The notes beneath the pieces are model-generated. The model was not told where the DNA came from. It was given only the letters and a program-made list of their open reading frames with translations, and ran no database searches. Source: Sphingobacterium sp. (lineage in GTDB: Bacteria > Bacteroidota > Bacteroidia > Sphingobacteriales > Sphingobacteriaceae). Taken from it: 64,000 nt of DNA. Shown here one piece after another: positions 7,172 through 16,880 of the stretch. Numbering within the stretch: position 1 is the stretch's first letter; every line of letters begins with the position of its first letter. Both the position numbers and the translations under genes were made by a program. The stretch is taken from assembly GCA_029239355.1 (NCBI GenBank), contig JAQZAZ010000006.1, positions 1 to 64,000 of the forward strand, given 5' to 3'.

Positions 7172-10100
7172 ATGTTAAAAAATTCCAAGGGAGACTGTTC
7201 TCCCCATCCCAATGTCAAAGACTTTTGTGAGCTAATAAGCGAGGCATATGGATCTATCTTAAAAAAAGGCTTTATAAAGTTATGCCTAACCAGTATCCTG
7301 TTAACAATTGCCTTTTTACAGTCTTCATTGGCCGTCAATGGTCAACAAGTAACCCTTAATAAGAAAAATGCCACACTACTGACTATATTCAGCTCTATCA
7401 AACAGCAGACTGGCTATGATTTTGTCTACAAAAACGATGTATTGGAAAAAAGTAAACCAGTAGACTTAACTGTGAGTAATGTAACACTGATAAAAGCTCT
7501 TGACCTGTGTTTTGCTGATCAGCCCATTACTTATACAATAAAGAATAAAACCATCATCGTTCAAATGAAAGAAAGTATTGTTCCAGCCTATAAAATACAG
7601 GAACTTATAATTTCAGGAACTGTCCGTGATTCTTCAAAAATATTAGCTGGGGTCAGTATCGTGTTAAAAGGGAATACTGGAATTGGAACAACGACCGATG
7701 CAAATGGAAAATTTCAACTGAAAATACCTCACGATGGTATTCTTGTCTTTCGTTACGTAGGCTATAAACCTCAGGAGATAGCAACCAATGGGAAAGGCGC
7801 TATCAATGTCACCATGCAATCGGACGAGGCGAATCTTCAGGAAGTGGTTATTGTCGGATTTGGCCAGCAGCGCAAAGAAAACCTTACCGGCTCCGTATCG
7901 ACAGTTGGGCCAAAAGAACTGACCAACCGTCCTGTGAGTAGTGTGGGGAACGCGCTGCAAGGAACAATGGCTGGAGTCACCGTTACAGCGGCTAGCTCCG
8001 GGCAGCCCGGCCGTGATGCGGCTACGATCCGGGTAAGAGGTATCGGCACGATCAACAACGCCAGTGCCATGGTGGTGGTAGACGGTATGGTCTCCTCCAT
8101 GAACAATGTCAATCCGGATGATATAGAAAGTATATCCGTGCTGAAAGATGCGGCCTCTGCTGCTATCTACGGCTCCCGTGCAGCTAATGGGGTTATCTTG
8201 ATCACGACCAAGAAAGGCAAGGCAGGAAAAACTCAACTTACTTATAACAACTACCTTGGCAAACAAAGCGCCACAGGTTTATTTGATTTTCTCCCCTCCT
8301 GGCAGGCAGCTGACCTCTATAATCAGGCCCTCAGCAATGAAGGCCGTCAACCGCGGTATACACAAGAAGAGATCGATAAGTTCCGTGACGGTTCCGACCC
8401 TTACAATTATCCAAACACCGATTGGTTGGATCTCGCCTATAAAGGAAATGGCTTCCAACAGAACCATTATCTTGGCGTAAATGGTGGTAATGATAAATCA
8501 AGTTATATGATGTCATTGGGGTATTATGATCAAAATGGCCTGATAAAAAAGACCAACGCGAAAAGGTATACCTCCCGACTGAATCTTCAGACGAAGATAA
8601 ATGATAAGTTAAGTGCACACGGCAACTTGGCCTACACCTTTTCACCTATGGAGGAACCCCAGTCGAGCATGTCCGGTGTTCCGGGCTTTACCCAAGTTAT
8701 CCGTCAGATTAACCGGATTGCTCCGATGATTGCTTATAAATATGAGAACGGGGAATATGGAAGTATCAGTGACGGAAATCCCATGGCCTGGCTCGAATCG
8801 CCCTCTTTTAACCGTGAAAATTATTATGATTTTGTAGGAAATGTCGGCGCCGATTGGGAAATCATAAAAGGACTCCATTTTAAACCTACTTTGGGATTTG
8901 TCACAACTACCGCCCAGAACAAAACATTTATCGCCGACATCCAATATTATAATGCTGCAGGCGATAAAGCTTTTTATCAGGGACCAAACAAACTCACTGA
9001 TAAAAATACGACCTTCCGCCGGACCACCTTACAGGGGCTGTTGGACTACACCAGGAACTTTGGCAACCACAATTTCAAGCTACTTGGCGGTTATTTCCAG
9101 GAGCTTACCCAGTATACTGAAAATAGCGCTTATAGGCAGGGATTTCTCAATAATGAGCTGAGTGAAATAAACCTAGGATCAACAGATGGGCAGGTAGCTA
9201 CCGGCTACGGTTATGAAATGGGACTACGATCCTACTTCGGCCGGTTGAATTATGATTATGAAGGAAAATACCTTTTTGAGGCCAACCTCCGTTACGATGC
9301 GACTTCCCGCTTTGCTCCCGACAATCGATGGGGTGCCTTCCCTTCATTCTCCGCTGGTTGGAACCTGAGTAAAGAAGAATTTTTTAAACCTTTAAAAGAA
9401 ATCATACCAGCGCTCAAGGTCCGCGGATCCTGGGGTAAACTGGGTAATCAGGAGGTAGGCAGCTACTACCCTTATATTACCACAATCAGTGCTGGGCAGA
9501 ACTATACTTTTGGGGGGACCTCCTCTACCATCGCAGCGGGTGTGGCACCTACCAATGGAGCCAACAAAGATATACAATGGGAAAGTACCACTACCTATGG
9601 AGCCGGGATCGATGCATCGCTTCTACAGAACAAATTAGACCTGACCGTTGATTGGTTTAACCGAAAAACCAATGATATGTTACTGGACGTGCCGGTTAGC
9701 GGTGTCTACGGGCTTACCGCCCCCATCCAGAATGCAGGAGCTGTAGAAAACAAGGGCTGGGAGTTTGTGCTTTCCTATAAAGATCGGAAAGGCGATTTTT
9801 CGTACAATGGATCGTTTAATATTTCCTTTATTAACAACAAGGTTACCGATCTTCATGGAACTGGCCCACACCTAACAAACACGACCTTCCGGGATGTAGG
9901 CTACCCCATCAATTCGCTTTATGGCTTTATAGCCGAGGGGATTTTCCAGTCACAAGAAGAGGTCAAAAACCACGCTGTACAAAGCAACCGTACGGCCCCC
10001 GGAGACCTGAAATACAAGGATCTGGATGGCAACAATGTGATCGACAGCGATGATAAGCAGTATCTGGGCAACTTTTATCCGAAAACCACTTTTGGGCTAA

Positions 10101-10558
10101 CCTTGGGCGGATCGTATAAAAATTTCGACCTGACCCTTTTCTTCCAGGGAGCTGCCAGCGTAAAAACTTATCTGGAAGGGAAACTTGGGGCAGTAAGCGA
10201 GGGCTCTACGAAACCTACTTCAGCGTTATTAGACTCCTGGTCGCCTGATAATCCCGGAGCTTCGCTTCCACGAATTTTATACTCCCAGATACAGAACAGT
10301 GCGATAGACAACCCGTCTTCCTTCTGGGTGAAAGATGGATCCTACATACGGTTAAAGAATCTCCAGGTGGGATATAATTTTACGAACCTGGCAAAAAAAC
10401 TGAGTATTAGCCGGGCACGCATCTATTATAGTGGCCAGAACATACTGACCTTCAGCGGACTTTACGACTGGATCGACCCAGAGGCATCCTATAGCAGTGG
10501 CATATATTACTATCCGCAGGTGAAACTCCACACCATAGGTTTGAACGTAACTTTTTAA
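7172..10558 (+). CDS. susC-like: SusC/RagA-type TonB-dependent outer-membrane transporter with STN domain
   Basis: A 1128-aa protein. A long N-terminal leader precedes a hydrophobic signal (about 36-55). Next come an STN signalling domain (about 57-131), a carboxypeptidase-D-like regulatory domain (about 146-220), the TonB plug (about 225-345, with VIVGFGQQRKENLTGSVSTV, IRVRGIGTINN and SVLKDAASAAIYGSRAANGV) and a beta barrel ending in Phe (GLNVTF), as expected for BamA-folded barrels. The STN domain marks it as a FecA-type transducer that both imports a glycan or peptide ligand and signals to the FecR encoded upstream. The SusD partner follows 19 bp later. The substrate cannot be read from sequence, but the downstream enzymes suggest a complex glycan or glycoprotein. 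Confidence 0.95.
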   Translation: MLKNSKGDCSPHPNVKDFCELISEAYGSILKKGFIKLCLTSILLTIAFLQSSLAVNGQQVTLNKKNATLLTIFSSIKQQTGYDFVYKNDVLEKSKPVDLTVSNVTLIKALDLCFADQPITYTIKNKTIIVQMKESIVPAYKIQELIISGTVRDSSKILAGVSIVLKGNTGIGTTTDANGKFQLKIPHDGILVFRYVGYKPQEIATNGKGAINVTMQSDEANLQEVVIVGFGQQRKENLTGSVSTVGPKELTNRPVSSVGNALQGTMAGVTVTAASSGQPGRDAATIRVRGIGTINNASAMVVVDGMVSSMNNVNPDDIESISVLKDAASAAIYGSRAANGVILITTKKGKAGKTQLTYNNYLGKQSATGLFDFLPSWQAADLYNQALSNEGRQPRYTQEEIDKFRDGSDPYNYPNTDWLDLAYKGNGFQQNHYLGVNGGNDKSSYMMSLGYYDQNGLIKKTNAKRYTSRLNLQTKINDKLSAHGNLAYTFSPMEEPQSSMSGVPGFTQVIRQINRIAPMIAYKYENGEYGSISDGNPMAWLESPSFNRENYYDFVGNVGADWEIIKGLHFKPTLGFVTTTAQNKTFIADIQYYNAAGDKAFYQGPNKLTDKNTTFRRTTLQGLLDYTRNFGNHNFKLLGGYFQELTQYTENSAYRQGFLNNELSEINLGSTDGQVATGYGYEMGLRSYFGRLNYDYEGKYLFEANLRYDATSRFAPDNRWGAFPSFSAGWNLSKEEFFKPLKEIIPALKVRGSWGKLGNQEVGSYYPYITTISAGQNYTFGGTSSTIAAGVAPTNGANKDIQWESTTTYGAGIDASLLQNKLDLTVDWFNRKTNDMLLDVPVSGVYGLTAPIQNAGAVENKGWEFVLSYKDRKGDFSYNGSFNISFINNKVTDLHGTGPHLTNTTFRDVGYPINSLYGFIAEGIFQSQEEVKNHAVQSNRTAPGDLKYKDLDGNNVIDSDDKQYLGNFYPKTTFGLTLGGSYKNFDLTLFFQGAASVKTYLEGKLGAVSEGSTKPTSALLDSWSPDNPGASLPRILYSQIQNSAIDNPSSFWVKDGSYIRLKNLQVGYNFTNLAKKLSISRARIYYSGQNILTFSGLYDWIDPEASYSSGIYYYPQVKLHTIGLNVTF

Positions 10559-10577
10559 TACCCAAAGCGTAATCAAC

Positions 10578-12167
10578 ATGAAAAAACACACATATCTCTT
10601 ATTTTTTGTCCTTGTCGGTTTGCTTCCGGCATGCCAGAAGGACCTTCTAGACAAAAATCCCAAAGATGCCTACAGCAACTCTTCCCTATGGTCTTCCGAA
10701 GCTGATGCCCAGGCAGCCCTGAACGGTGTATACAGCAGTTGGGATGATAATTACCAGATCCTCTATATGGATGCCATTTCGGACAATGCATACAGCCAGT
10801 ATTACTGGGAAGGCTATACCAGCTTGGGAAACGGCAGCGCCAGCCCTTCCGACACCTGGGTAACCGATCGGTGGAGCCCTGCTTATTCGGCTGTCCTGAA
10901 ATGCAACTGGTTTCTGGAAAATGTAGACCAGACCCCGATGGATGAGGCGAAGAAAACACAGATGAAAGCAGAAGCCCGTTTCGTCCGTGCGTATCAATAT
11001 TACACCTTGACCCAGCTTTATGGCGATGTCCCTTTAGTTACCAAAATGCTCAGTCAGGACGAGGCCAACGTCATTAATAAAACCTCTATTACCGAGGTAC
11101 AGCAGTTTGTGCTGGATGAACTCGGGGCTATAGCACCGGAACTGCCGGTAAGCTATTCGGGCAATGAGGTAGGAAAGATCACCCGGGGTGCTGCGCTGTC
11201 CCTAAAAGCCCGTCTGGAGTTATATACTGCACGGTACGCTGACTGCATTACGACAAGCGAGCAGATTATGGCGTTGGGATATTCACTCTTTTCTTCCTAC
11301 GCTGATCTCTTTCGTATACAGAATGAAAACAATCGTGAAGTTATTCTGGACATTCAGTACCGGGCAAATGACCATCCCAATTCAAACCTGGGCGTCATGC
11401 CCTCTTCAACCTTCGGTGGATGGGGTTCGCTATGCCCCACTCAGGCTCTGGTAGATTCTTATGAAATGGGTAATGGAAAGACCATTGCTGAACTCAATTC
11501 AGGCTATGATGAAAAGGAACCCTATAAAAATCGGGATCCCCGTTTAAGTGCATCGATTGTCTTTCCGGGACAGCTTTATGAGGGAAAATATTATAACCCG
11601 ATAGAGAGCAATTCGGGCGATTACTACAATGGTGGGAATAATTCCAAAACCGGATACCTATACAAAAAATTCACTTCCGATTTATCTGACTATGATGATA
11701 TGTGGAATACAGGCCTGAACATGATCGTCATCCGTTATGCAGAAGTGCTGCTGACCTATGCCGAGGCCAAAATCGAAACAGGAGCCATAGACAACAGTGT
11801 ATATGATGCAATTGATGCGGTCAGGCAACGGGCCGGAATGCCTAAAGTGGACCGGTCTGTCTATGCCGGTCAAACAGCCATGCGCGAACTGGTAAGAAGA
11901 GAACGAAGAGTAGAATTTGCTCTGGAGGGTTTGCGATGGTTTGACATCAAACGCTGGAAAATAGGATCGCAGGTACGCGAAGGGAAGGTATATGGTACTC
12001 GTCTGGGAAAAGTCGATCCAAAAACAGGAGCTTTGACCCTTTCAGGTGATCATGTTGAGGCAGAGTCTAGAACATTTGATGCCGGCAGGGATTATCTTTG
12101 GCCTATTCCCAGAAAGGAAACGGATGTAAACAACAACCTCGGGCAAAACCCGGGTTATCCTAATTAG
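10578..12167 (+). CDS. susD-like: SusD/RagB-family glycan-binding lipoprotein
   Basis: A 529-aa lipoprotein. The signal ends at Cys19 (VGLLPACQKD). Family hallmarks include an N-terminal LLDKNPKDAYS, the helical TPR core with ARFVRAYQYYTLTQLYGDVPLV, and the C-terminal motifs IRYAEVLLTYAEAKIE, VRQRAGMP, RRERRVEFALEGLRWFDIKRW and LWPIPRKE with a terminal NPGY. It forms the lid over the SusC barrel. It is cotranscribed with the SusC gene and followed by a strong terminator. Confidence 0.95.
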   Translation: MKKHTYLLFFVLVGLLPACQKDLLDKNPKDAYSNSSLWSSEADAQAALNGVYSSWDDNYQILYMDAISDNAYSQYYWEGYTSLGNGSASPSDTWVTDRWSPAYSAVLKCNWFLENVDQTPMDEAKKTQMKAEARFVRAYQYYTLTQLYGDVPLVTKMLSQDEANVINKTSITEVQQFVLDELGAIAPELPVSYSGNEVGKITRGAALSLKARLELYTARYADCITTSEQIMALGYSLFSSYADLFRIQNENNREVILDIQYRANDHPNSNLGVMPSSTFGGWGSLCPTQALVDSYEMGNGKTIAELNSGYDEKEPYKNRDPRLSASIVFPGQLYEGKYYNPIESNSGDYYNGGNNSKTGYLYKKFTSDLSDYDDMWNTGLNMIVIRYAEVLLTYAEAKIETGAIDNSVYDAIDAVRQRAGMPKVDRSVYAGQTAMRELVRRERRVEFALEGLRWFDIKRWKIGSQVREGKVYGTRLGKVDPKTGALTLSGDHVEAESRTFDAGRDYLWPIPRKETDVNNNLGQNPGYPN

Positions 12168-12173
12168 TGCATC

Positions 12174-12218
12174 GTAGCCATCAGCTGGAGAAATTTAGCA
12201 CTGATGGCTACTCTTTTT
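12174..12218 (+). terminator. Terminator after SusCD operon
   Basis: A perfect 11-bp stem GTAGCCATCAG / CTGATGGCTAC (12174-12184 and 12201-12211) is followed by CTCTTTTT. It lies seven bases after the SusD stop and separates SusCD from the GH2 gene. Confidence 0.88.
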
Positions 12219-12249
12219 CACAAAAAAAACCGACTATTTTTACAAATTA

Positions 12250-12264
12250 TTTGTCACTGACAAA
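12250..12264 (+). promoter_or_regulatory. 15-bp palindrome upstream of GH2 gene
   Basis: TTTGTCA-C-TGACAAA is a perfect inverted repeat with 7-bp arms, 54 bp before the GH2 start codon. It looks like an operator for a dimeric regulator. The regulator is unknown. Confidence 0.4.
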
Positions 12265-12318
12265 CTTATTTTCTGACTGTTTTTAACAAGAACTAAAGAG
12301 AGTATCCCCATTTTTTAC

Positions 12319-15264
12319 ATGAAAAAAATAAATTACATCTTGCTTACCTTAACATTATGGACTATATGTTCGTTGTCGTTTGCAAAGTATAAACAATCTG
12401 CAAGAACAGTCCTTGATATGAACGCCAATTGGGCATTTTATCGGGGAGATCTAGATCAGGCAATGGAGACAAATTATGATGATAGCAAATGGGAAGCAGT
12501 CAGCATACCACATGTTATGCGATTGGAGCCAAAACACAGCGGCGGTAGTGTATTCCAGGGTACCGGCTGGTATCGCCGTTATTTTCACCTTTGCGGCAAG
12601 CTACAAAATAAAAGAGTCATCCTTCAATTTGAGGGAGTTCAAACGAATTGTACAGTCTTTCTTAATGGAGAAAAAATAGCTCAACATGCTGGCGGATACA
12701 TAGGTTTTGTGGTTGATATAACGCCGTATATCCAATATGATAAAGATAACATACTTGCGATCCGTGTTAACAATATGGATGATGGCCTGACGCCTCCCGG
12801 CAAGCCCATGCAAAAGCTTGATTTTAATTATTATGGCGGAATCTACCGTGATGTGAAGATGATTATTACCAATAAAACTTATATTTCGGATCCAATGGAA
12901 ACAGAGATCATAGCCGGAGGCGGAGTTTTAGTGAGCTTTCCAACGGTTACGAAAGAAAAGGCAACAATTAGTTGCCGAACCCATGTAGTAAACAGCAAAA
13001 CTCATTCGATATCCAAATTACGTTTGGAGACAATGCTATTGGATAATACCGGAAAAATCGTCGCACGAACCAATAGTAAGGCACACATGCCTTCCGGTGA
13101 TTCAACTTTTGCCCACAATCTCGAGGTTTTTAATCCGCAATTATGGTCTCCCGACCATCCGTTTCGATACAGGTTAGTATCACAGGTTTATGACAATGAT
13201 ATCTTGATTGACGAGGTAAATACTTGGATAGGAATAAGGAGATTCGGCTTTCGTTCACCTGTGGGCAAAGCCGACGGTTTTTATCTAAATGGCAAAAAAC
13301 TGTATCTCCGAGGAGCCAACCGGCATCAGGCGTTTCCTTATGTAGGGGATGCTGCTAGCAATTCTATGCAATATAGGGATGCTATGCTACTGAAGAAAGG
13401 AGGATTTAATGCGGTAAGAGCAGCGCACTATCCGCCATCACCGGCATTTCTGGATGCTTGTGATTCTCTCGGACTTTTGGTCATAGAATGCCAGCCAGGG
13501 TGGCAATATTTCAATGACGATGAACTATTTATCGAACGTACATATCGTGATATACGCAAAATGATCAGAAGAGACCGTAATCATCCCTCTATTTTTTTAT
13601 GGGAGACATCGCTCAACGAGTCTCCAACTCCGGCATCCTGGATGAAAAAAGCGGTAAAAATTGCTCATGATGAGTTACCCGGTGACCAGCTATTTACAGC
13701 AGATGATCTAAATAATAGAAGTCAGCCCTTCTATGACGTGTTTTATAAAGTAATCGATCCTGACGGAACTGACCCATTGCCCAGCAGCCCTTCATTGACG
13801 AGGGAATGGGGTGATGCATGGTTTGCGGACCCCAGTAAAGAGAATGGATTACGTGCGTCGAGGCGCTATGGAGATAAAGGGTTAATTAATCAATCTATAT
13901 TGCGGCAGAATGCACTCAATGGGGAAAAAGAGGAGTCGCTCGGAGGCTATTGGGATCACGCAGGTCTAGATGCCAATCCACGTATAGGTGGATATTTTCT
14001 TTGGAGTTTCAACGACTATACACGCGGTTATGATCCTGTCACAGCATCTAGCGGAGTTGTTGATTTAGACCGATACCCAAAATTTGGCTACTATCAAATG
14101 AAAGCGATGCAGGATGCCAGGAATCCAACTTATGGTCCCATTGTACATATAGCAACGCACAACACAAGGAAGGATCTTGATACTAATATCATCGTTTTCT
14201 CAAATTGTGACACGGTCAGGCTATTTAGAAATAACAAACTTGCGGGGGAAAAAACTAGGGAAAACAATTCGGTAACTGCACCATTTATTTATAAAAAAGG
14301 AGGCAGCCCGTATTTTCGTTTTGAATTAAAAGGTTATGAGCCGGGAGAACTAAAAGCGGAGGGAATATTGGATGGAGGTATTGTTTGTACCCATCAGGTC
14401 TCGACTGCTGCATCACCACATCACCTAAAAATTGAATTCGCAGATCAGGGCATCACCCCTGTGGCTGGAGGGTCGGATATGATTCCAGTTTATATTAAAG
14501 TTTATGATGAAAAAGGAAATTTGGTAAGCTCGCCAGACCAAGCGGATGCAATTCCAGTTAAGCTTGTGGTCTCAGGAAAAGGTCGTTTGATAGGTGGGAA
14601 TAATCATCATACGGGAGTTTCGCCACAATTTACCGAAGGTGGCATTGCATATGCACTTATACGTACAATGGCTGAGGCTGGTCAAATTAATATCGAAGCA
14701 AGTAGTGACGGATTACAATCCGCAACGGCCAAAATAGAAAGTATTCCCTCTAATCAGGATCAGGTTTCTGACGGGAAACGATATATCTGGATGAGTGAAC
14801 ATGATAATTTTCATGCTGAAAATATAGATACCGTAAAATTACCGCACAAAAGGGAAACGTTAAATCTTTCTGCAGCCTCCGTTGAGATAGATGGAATTCC
14901 AGCGGATTCACTAAAGGTCATCATCGATAGAAACCTCACTAGTTCCTGGCGAGCTGATAAGTTAAAACTCCCGATTGCAATTTCTATAGATCTAGGAGAT
15001 AGCTATGATCTGGATACCTACCGTATTTATTGGGGGAAGGATAGTGATTGGTATCTTTATTCGTTGGAATCATCTGCTGATGGGGCTACATGGTCACCAA
15101 TAGGCAGTTCACTATCCTCTTCGGGGCAAGATTACAGTTCCAAGAGCATAAAGCAGCTAAGGGTTCGCTACATGCGCTTTTTAATCGAAGGAATTAAACC
15201 TGAAAACAGCATTGTGGCCGTGAGAGAAATTGAGTTCTCTGGCAAAAAGTCTGATATGCCTTAG
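12319..15264 (+). CDS. Glycoside hydrolase family 2 enzyme with F5/8 type C domain
   Basis: A 981-aa secreted enzyme with a signal peptide (about 1-22, ending LSFAKYK). The GH2 sugar-binding domain (about 30-190) has 'VSIPHVMRLEP' and 'GTGWYRRYFHL'; a beta-sandwich domain follows (about 195-310), then the TIM barrel (about 315-600) with KLYLRGANRHQAFPYVGDA. LWETSLNES supplies the likely acid/base Glu434, and LTREWGDAW supplies a candidate nucleophile Glu496. Ig-like modules follow at about 610-810. Residues about 855-975 form an F5/8 type C (discoidin/CBM32-like) domain (DRNLTSSWRADKLKLPIAIS, then YMRFLIEG). Substrate may be a beta-galactoside or related glycan; the family also contains glucuronidases and mannosidases. 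It follows the SusCD operon under its own promoter. Confidence 0.9.
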   Translation: MKKINYILLTLTLWTICSLSFAKYKQSARTVLDMNANWAFYRGDLDQAMETNYDDSKWEAVSIPHVMRLEPKHSGGSVFQGTGWYRRYFHLCGKLQNKRVILQFEGVQTNCTVFLNGEKIAQHAGGYIGFVVDITPYIQYDKDNILAIRVNNMDDGLTPPGKPMQKLDFNYYGGIYRDVKMIITNKTYISDPMETEIIAGGGVLVSFPTVTKEKATISCRTHVVNSKTHSISKLRLETMLLDNTGKIVARTNSKAHMPSGDSTFAHNLEVFNPQLWSPDHPFRYRLVSQVYDNDILIDEVNTWIGIRRFGFRSPVGKADGFYLNGKKLYLRGANRHQAFPYVGDAASNSMQYRDAMLLKKGGFNAVRAAHYPPSPAFLDACDSLGLLVIECQPGWQYFNDDELFIERTYRDIRKMIRRDRNHPSIFLWETSLNESPTPASWMKKAVKIAHDELPGDQLFTADDLNNRSQPFYDVFYKVIDPDGTDPLPSSPSLTREWGDAWFADPSKENGLRASRRYGDKGLINQSILRQNALNGEKEESLGGYWDHAGLDANPRIGGYFLWSFNDYTRGYDPVTASSGVVDLDRYPKFGYYQMKAMQDARNPTYGPIVHIATHNTRKDLDTNIIVFSNCDTVRLFRNNKLAGEKTRENNSVTAPFIYKKGGSPYFRFELKGYEPGELKAEGILDGGIVCTHQVSTAASPHHLKIEFADQGITPVAGGSDMIPVYIKVYDEKGNLVSSPDQADAIPVKLVVSGKGRLIGGNNHHTGVSPQFTEGGIAYALIRTMAEAGQINIEASSDGLQSATAKIESIPSNQDQVSDGKRYIWMSEHDNFHAENIDTVKLPHKRETLNLSAASVEIDGIPADSLKVIIDRNLTSSWRADKLKLPIAISIDLGDSYDLDTYRIYWGKDSDWYLYSLESSADGATWSPIGSSLSSSGQDYSSKSIKQLRVRYMRFLIEGIKPENSIVAVREIEFSGKKSDMP

Positions 15265-15316
15265 TATCTATAGCATCAACGTTGATGGTCATAATCAGCG
15301 TTGATACTATAAAAAT
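15265..15316. terminator. Bidirectional terminator between GH2 and metzincin genes
   Basis: A 16-bp stem TATAGCATCAACGTTG / CAGCGTTGATACTATA (15269-15284 and 15296-15311, two wobble pairs) has an 11-nt loop and is followed by AAAAATTTT. It lies between two converging genes and can end both. Confidence 0.85.
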
Positions 15317-15329
15317 TTTAGTCACCGGA

Positions 15330-16880
15330 TCAGTAAAGACCCAGTTCAGCAATTGCTGCGAACTGTTCCCCATCACGGGCGTCAACAGCTTTTACTTTAA
15401 GAAACCTCAATGAAACTGGTGTCATAAAATGTAAATATTGTGGACCATTGAAATTGGGAACCTCATAATTTCCAGCCTGGTTAAAGCTTACCCCATCGAT
15501 ACTGTAAGAAACTTCAATATTTTTAACAGCACGTGACAATCCACTGCGATGTGTATAGCTTAATCCATGGGCAGTTTTGGTGGATCCTAAATCTATTACT
15601 AATTCATGTGGAAAAGCTGTTTCGTTGGCCGACCATCTAGAATGCCAATAGCTCGAAGAATTCCCATCGATAACATTTGTCGCCGCTCCATCTTCTTCAG
15701 TTGTTTCTTCAGAACTGAAAGTATGTACTTGCCAACCTTGCTTGCTTAGCTCTGAGCGGGTACTAAAATTCATTATTGGTATATTGTTACCGAACTTATA
15801 GTTATAAGTGAAAGTAGAAATGATCCCGTTTTCATGGACAAATCTTAGCCTTAGATCGTACAATGAGTCTCCTTTGTATTGTAAATCTGAAGTTTTCATT
15901 TCAACATAAAAACTATCAACGCCAATGGTTTTTGATTCCCATGTTATCGCGTTATAATCTCCACCTCCTTCGGGATCATTGTAATATGCAATACTATTGA
16001 TCTTATTTGATGCATGAAACTTACCCGAAACAACTATAGCTTCTTTTGTTGCGTCATATTTGGCGTGAATACGATCAATTTCCGCATTCGCAGCATCGTA
16101 ATAAGTTTTGCTATCCTTATTGAAGATCTGATTTGCATTCAAAATTGCTGCATCTGCAGCTGTTAAAAGGGTCCCTTCCTTTCCCAAACTATAATTGCCA
16201 TATCCCATCAGTGCGGTTCCTAGTATTGATTTATCAGAAACCTTTTCTGAATTGTGAGGGAGGTTTAACCCGTGGCCTAGTTCATGAGCTAAACCACCAA
16301 ACCACCCTGTAAATTGGTTATTGGCCAAACCGATATTGGCAATATTAAAATCTTCATAATCTAATGCATAACACCACTTCCCTGTTCCGTAAAACGGTCC
16401 GCCTGTGGCTGTACCATCTTGTCTAAATTCATATCTAGGAATAATAATAAGGGTGTGATCGCTCGTCTTATCTGAGGGGTGAGCTTCAAACCATGCATTG
16501 ACCTCCTCTGCTACTGCTCCACTTCCTCCCTCATATGGATAGGCACTTTTGGGTTTAGTGCCCCTAATTGTTATGAGCTTGACAAGACTATCACTATTAA
16601 CGAACATCCCAAAAGTTTTATTTGTATATCCATTTCTGGTCATCTCATTTTTATAAAATTGCCTGACCCATAACATGATATCGCTTAGCCGACGTTGGTA
16701 GTCGGGCAACGTATCTAAATCATTGGGAACAAAATAAACAATATTTAAGTTTCTCGTTCTATCACTGCTAAAACCATCTGGGGTATATACAGTATTTGGA
16801 TCTACTGGGTGCAAATCTTTTTTGCATGCAGTAAAAAAGAAAACTAGAATTAATACAAATGGGAATATTTTTTTCATCAT
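15330..16880 (-). CDS. Metzincin-like zinc metalloprotease lipoprotein with F5/8 type C domain
   Basis: A 516-aa lipoprotein with a signal and lipobox ending at Cys19 (VFFFTACKKD). The protease region (about 40-260) contains AHELGHGLNLPHN, giving His199, Glu200, His203 and His209 in an HExxHxxNxxH metzincin-like zinc site. ALMGYGN supplies a likely Met-turn (Met225). The usual Gly of HExxHxxGxxH is Asn206 here. A linker beta domain (about 280-365) precedes a C-terminal F5/8 type C domain (about 385-516, with GNSSSYWHSRW, FPHELVIDLGS and LRFLKVKAVDARDGEQFAAI). It converges on the GH2 gene, which ends in the same type of domain, suggesting joint attack on a glycoprotein. The peptidase family is not identified. 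Confidence 0.72.
   Translation of the reverse strand: MMKKIFPFVLILVFFFTACKKDLHPVDPNTVYTPDGFSSDRTRNLNIVYFVPNDLDTLPDYQRRLSDIMLWVRQFYKNEMTRNGYTNKTFGMFVNSDSLVKLITIRGTKPKSAYPYEGGSGAVAEEVNAWFEAHPSDKTSDHTLIIIPRYEFRQDGTATGGPFYGTGKWCYALDYEDFNIANIGLANNQFTGWFGGLAHELGHGLNLPHNSEKVSDKSILGTALMGYGNYSLGKEGTLLTAADAAILNANQIFNKDSKTYYDAANAEIDRIHAKYDATKEAIVVSGKFHASNKINSIAYYNDPEGGGDYNAITWESKTIGVDSFYVEMKTSDLQYKGDSLYDLRLRFVHENGIISTFTYNYKFGNNIPIMNFSTRSELSKQGWQVHTFSSEETTEEDGAATNVIDGNSSSYWHSRWSANETAFPHELVIDLGSTKTAHGLSYTHRSGLSRAVKNIEVSYSIDGVSFNQAGNYEVPNFNGPQYLHFMTPVSLRFLKVKAVDARDGEQFAAIAELGLY

Noticed and set aside
7664..8266. Long 200-aa reading frame on the minus strand
   Set aside because: It lies fully inside the SusC plug region, which has clear family motifs on the plus strand. 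It is rich in Ser, Arg and His with no domain pattern, so it is a by-product of the real codons.
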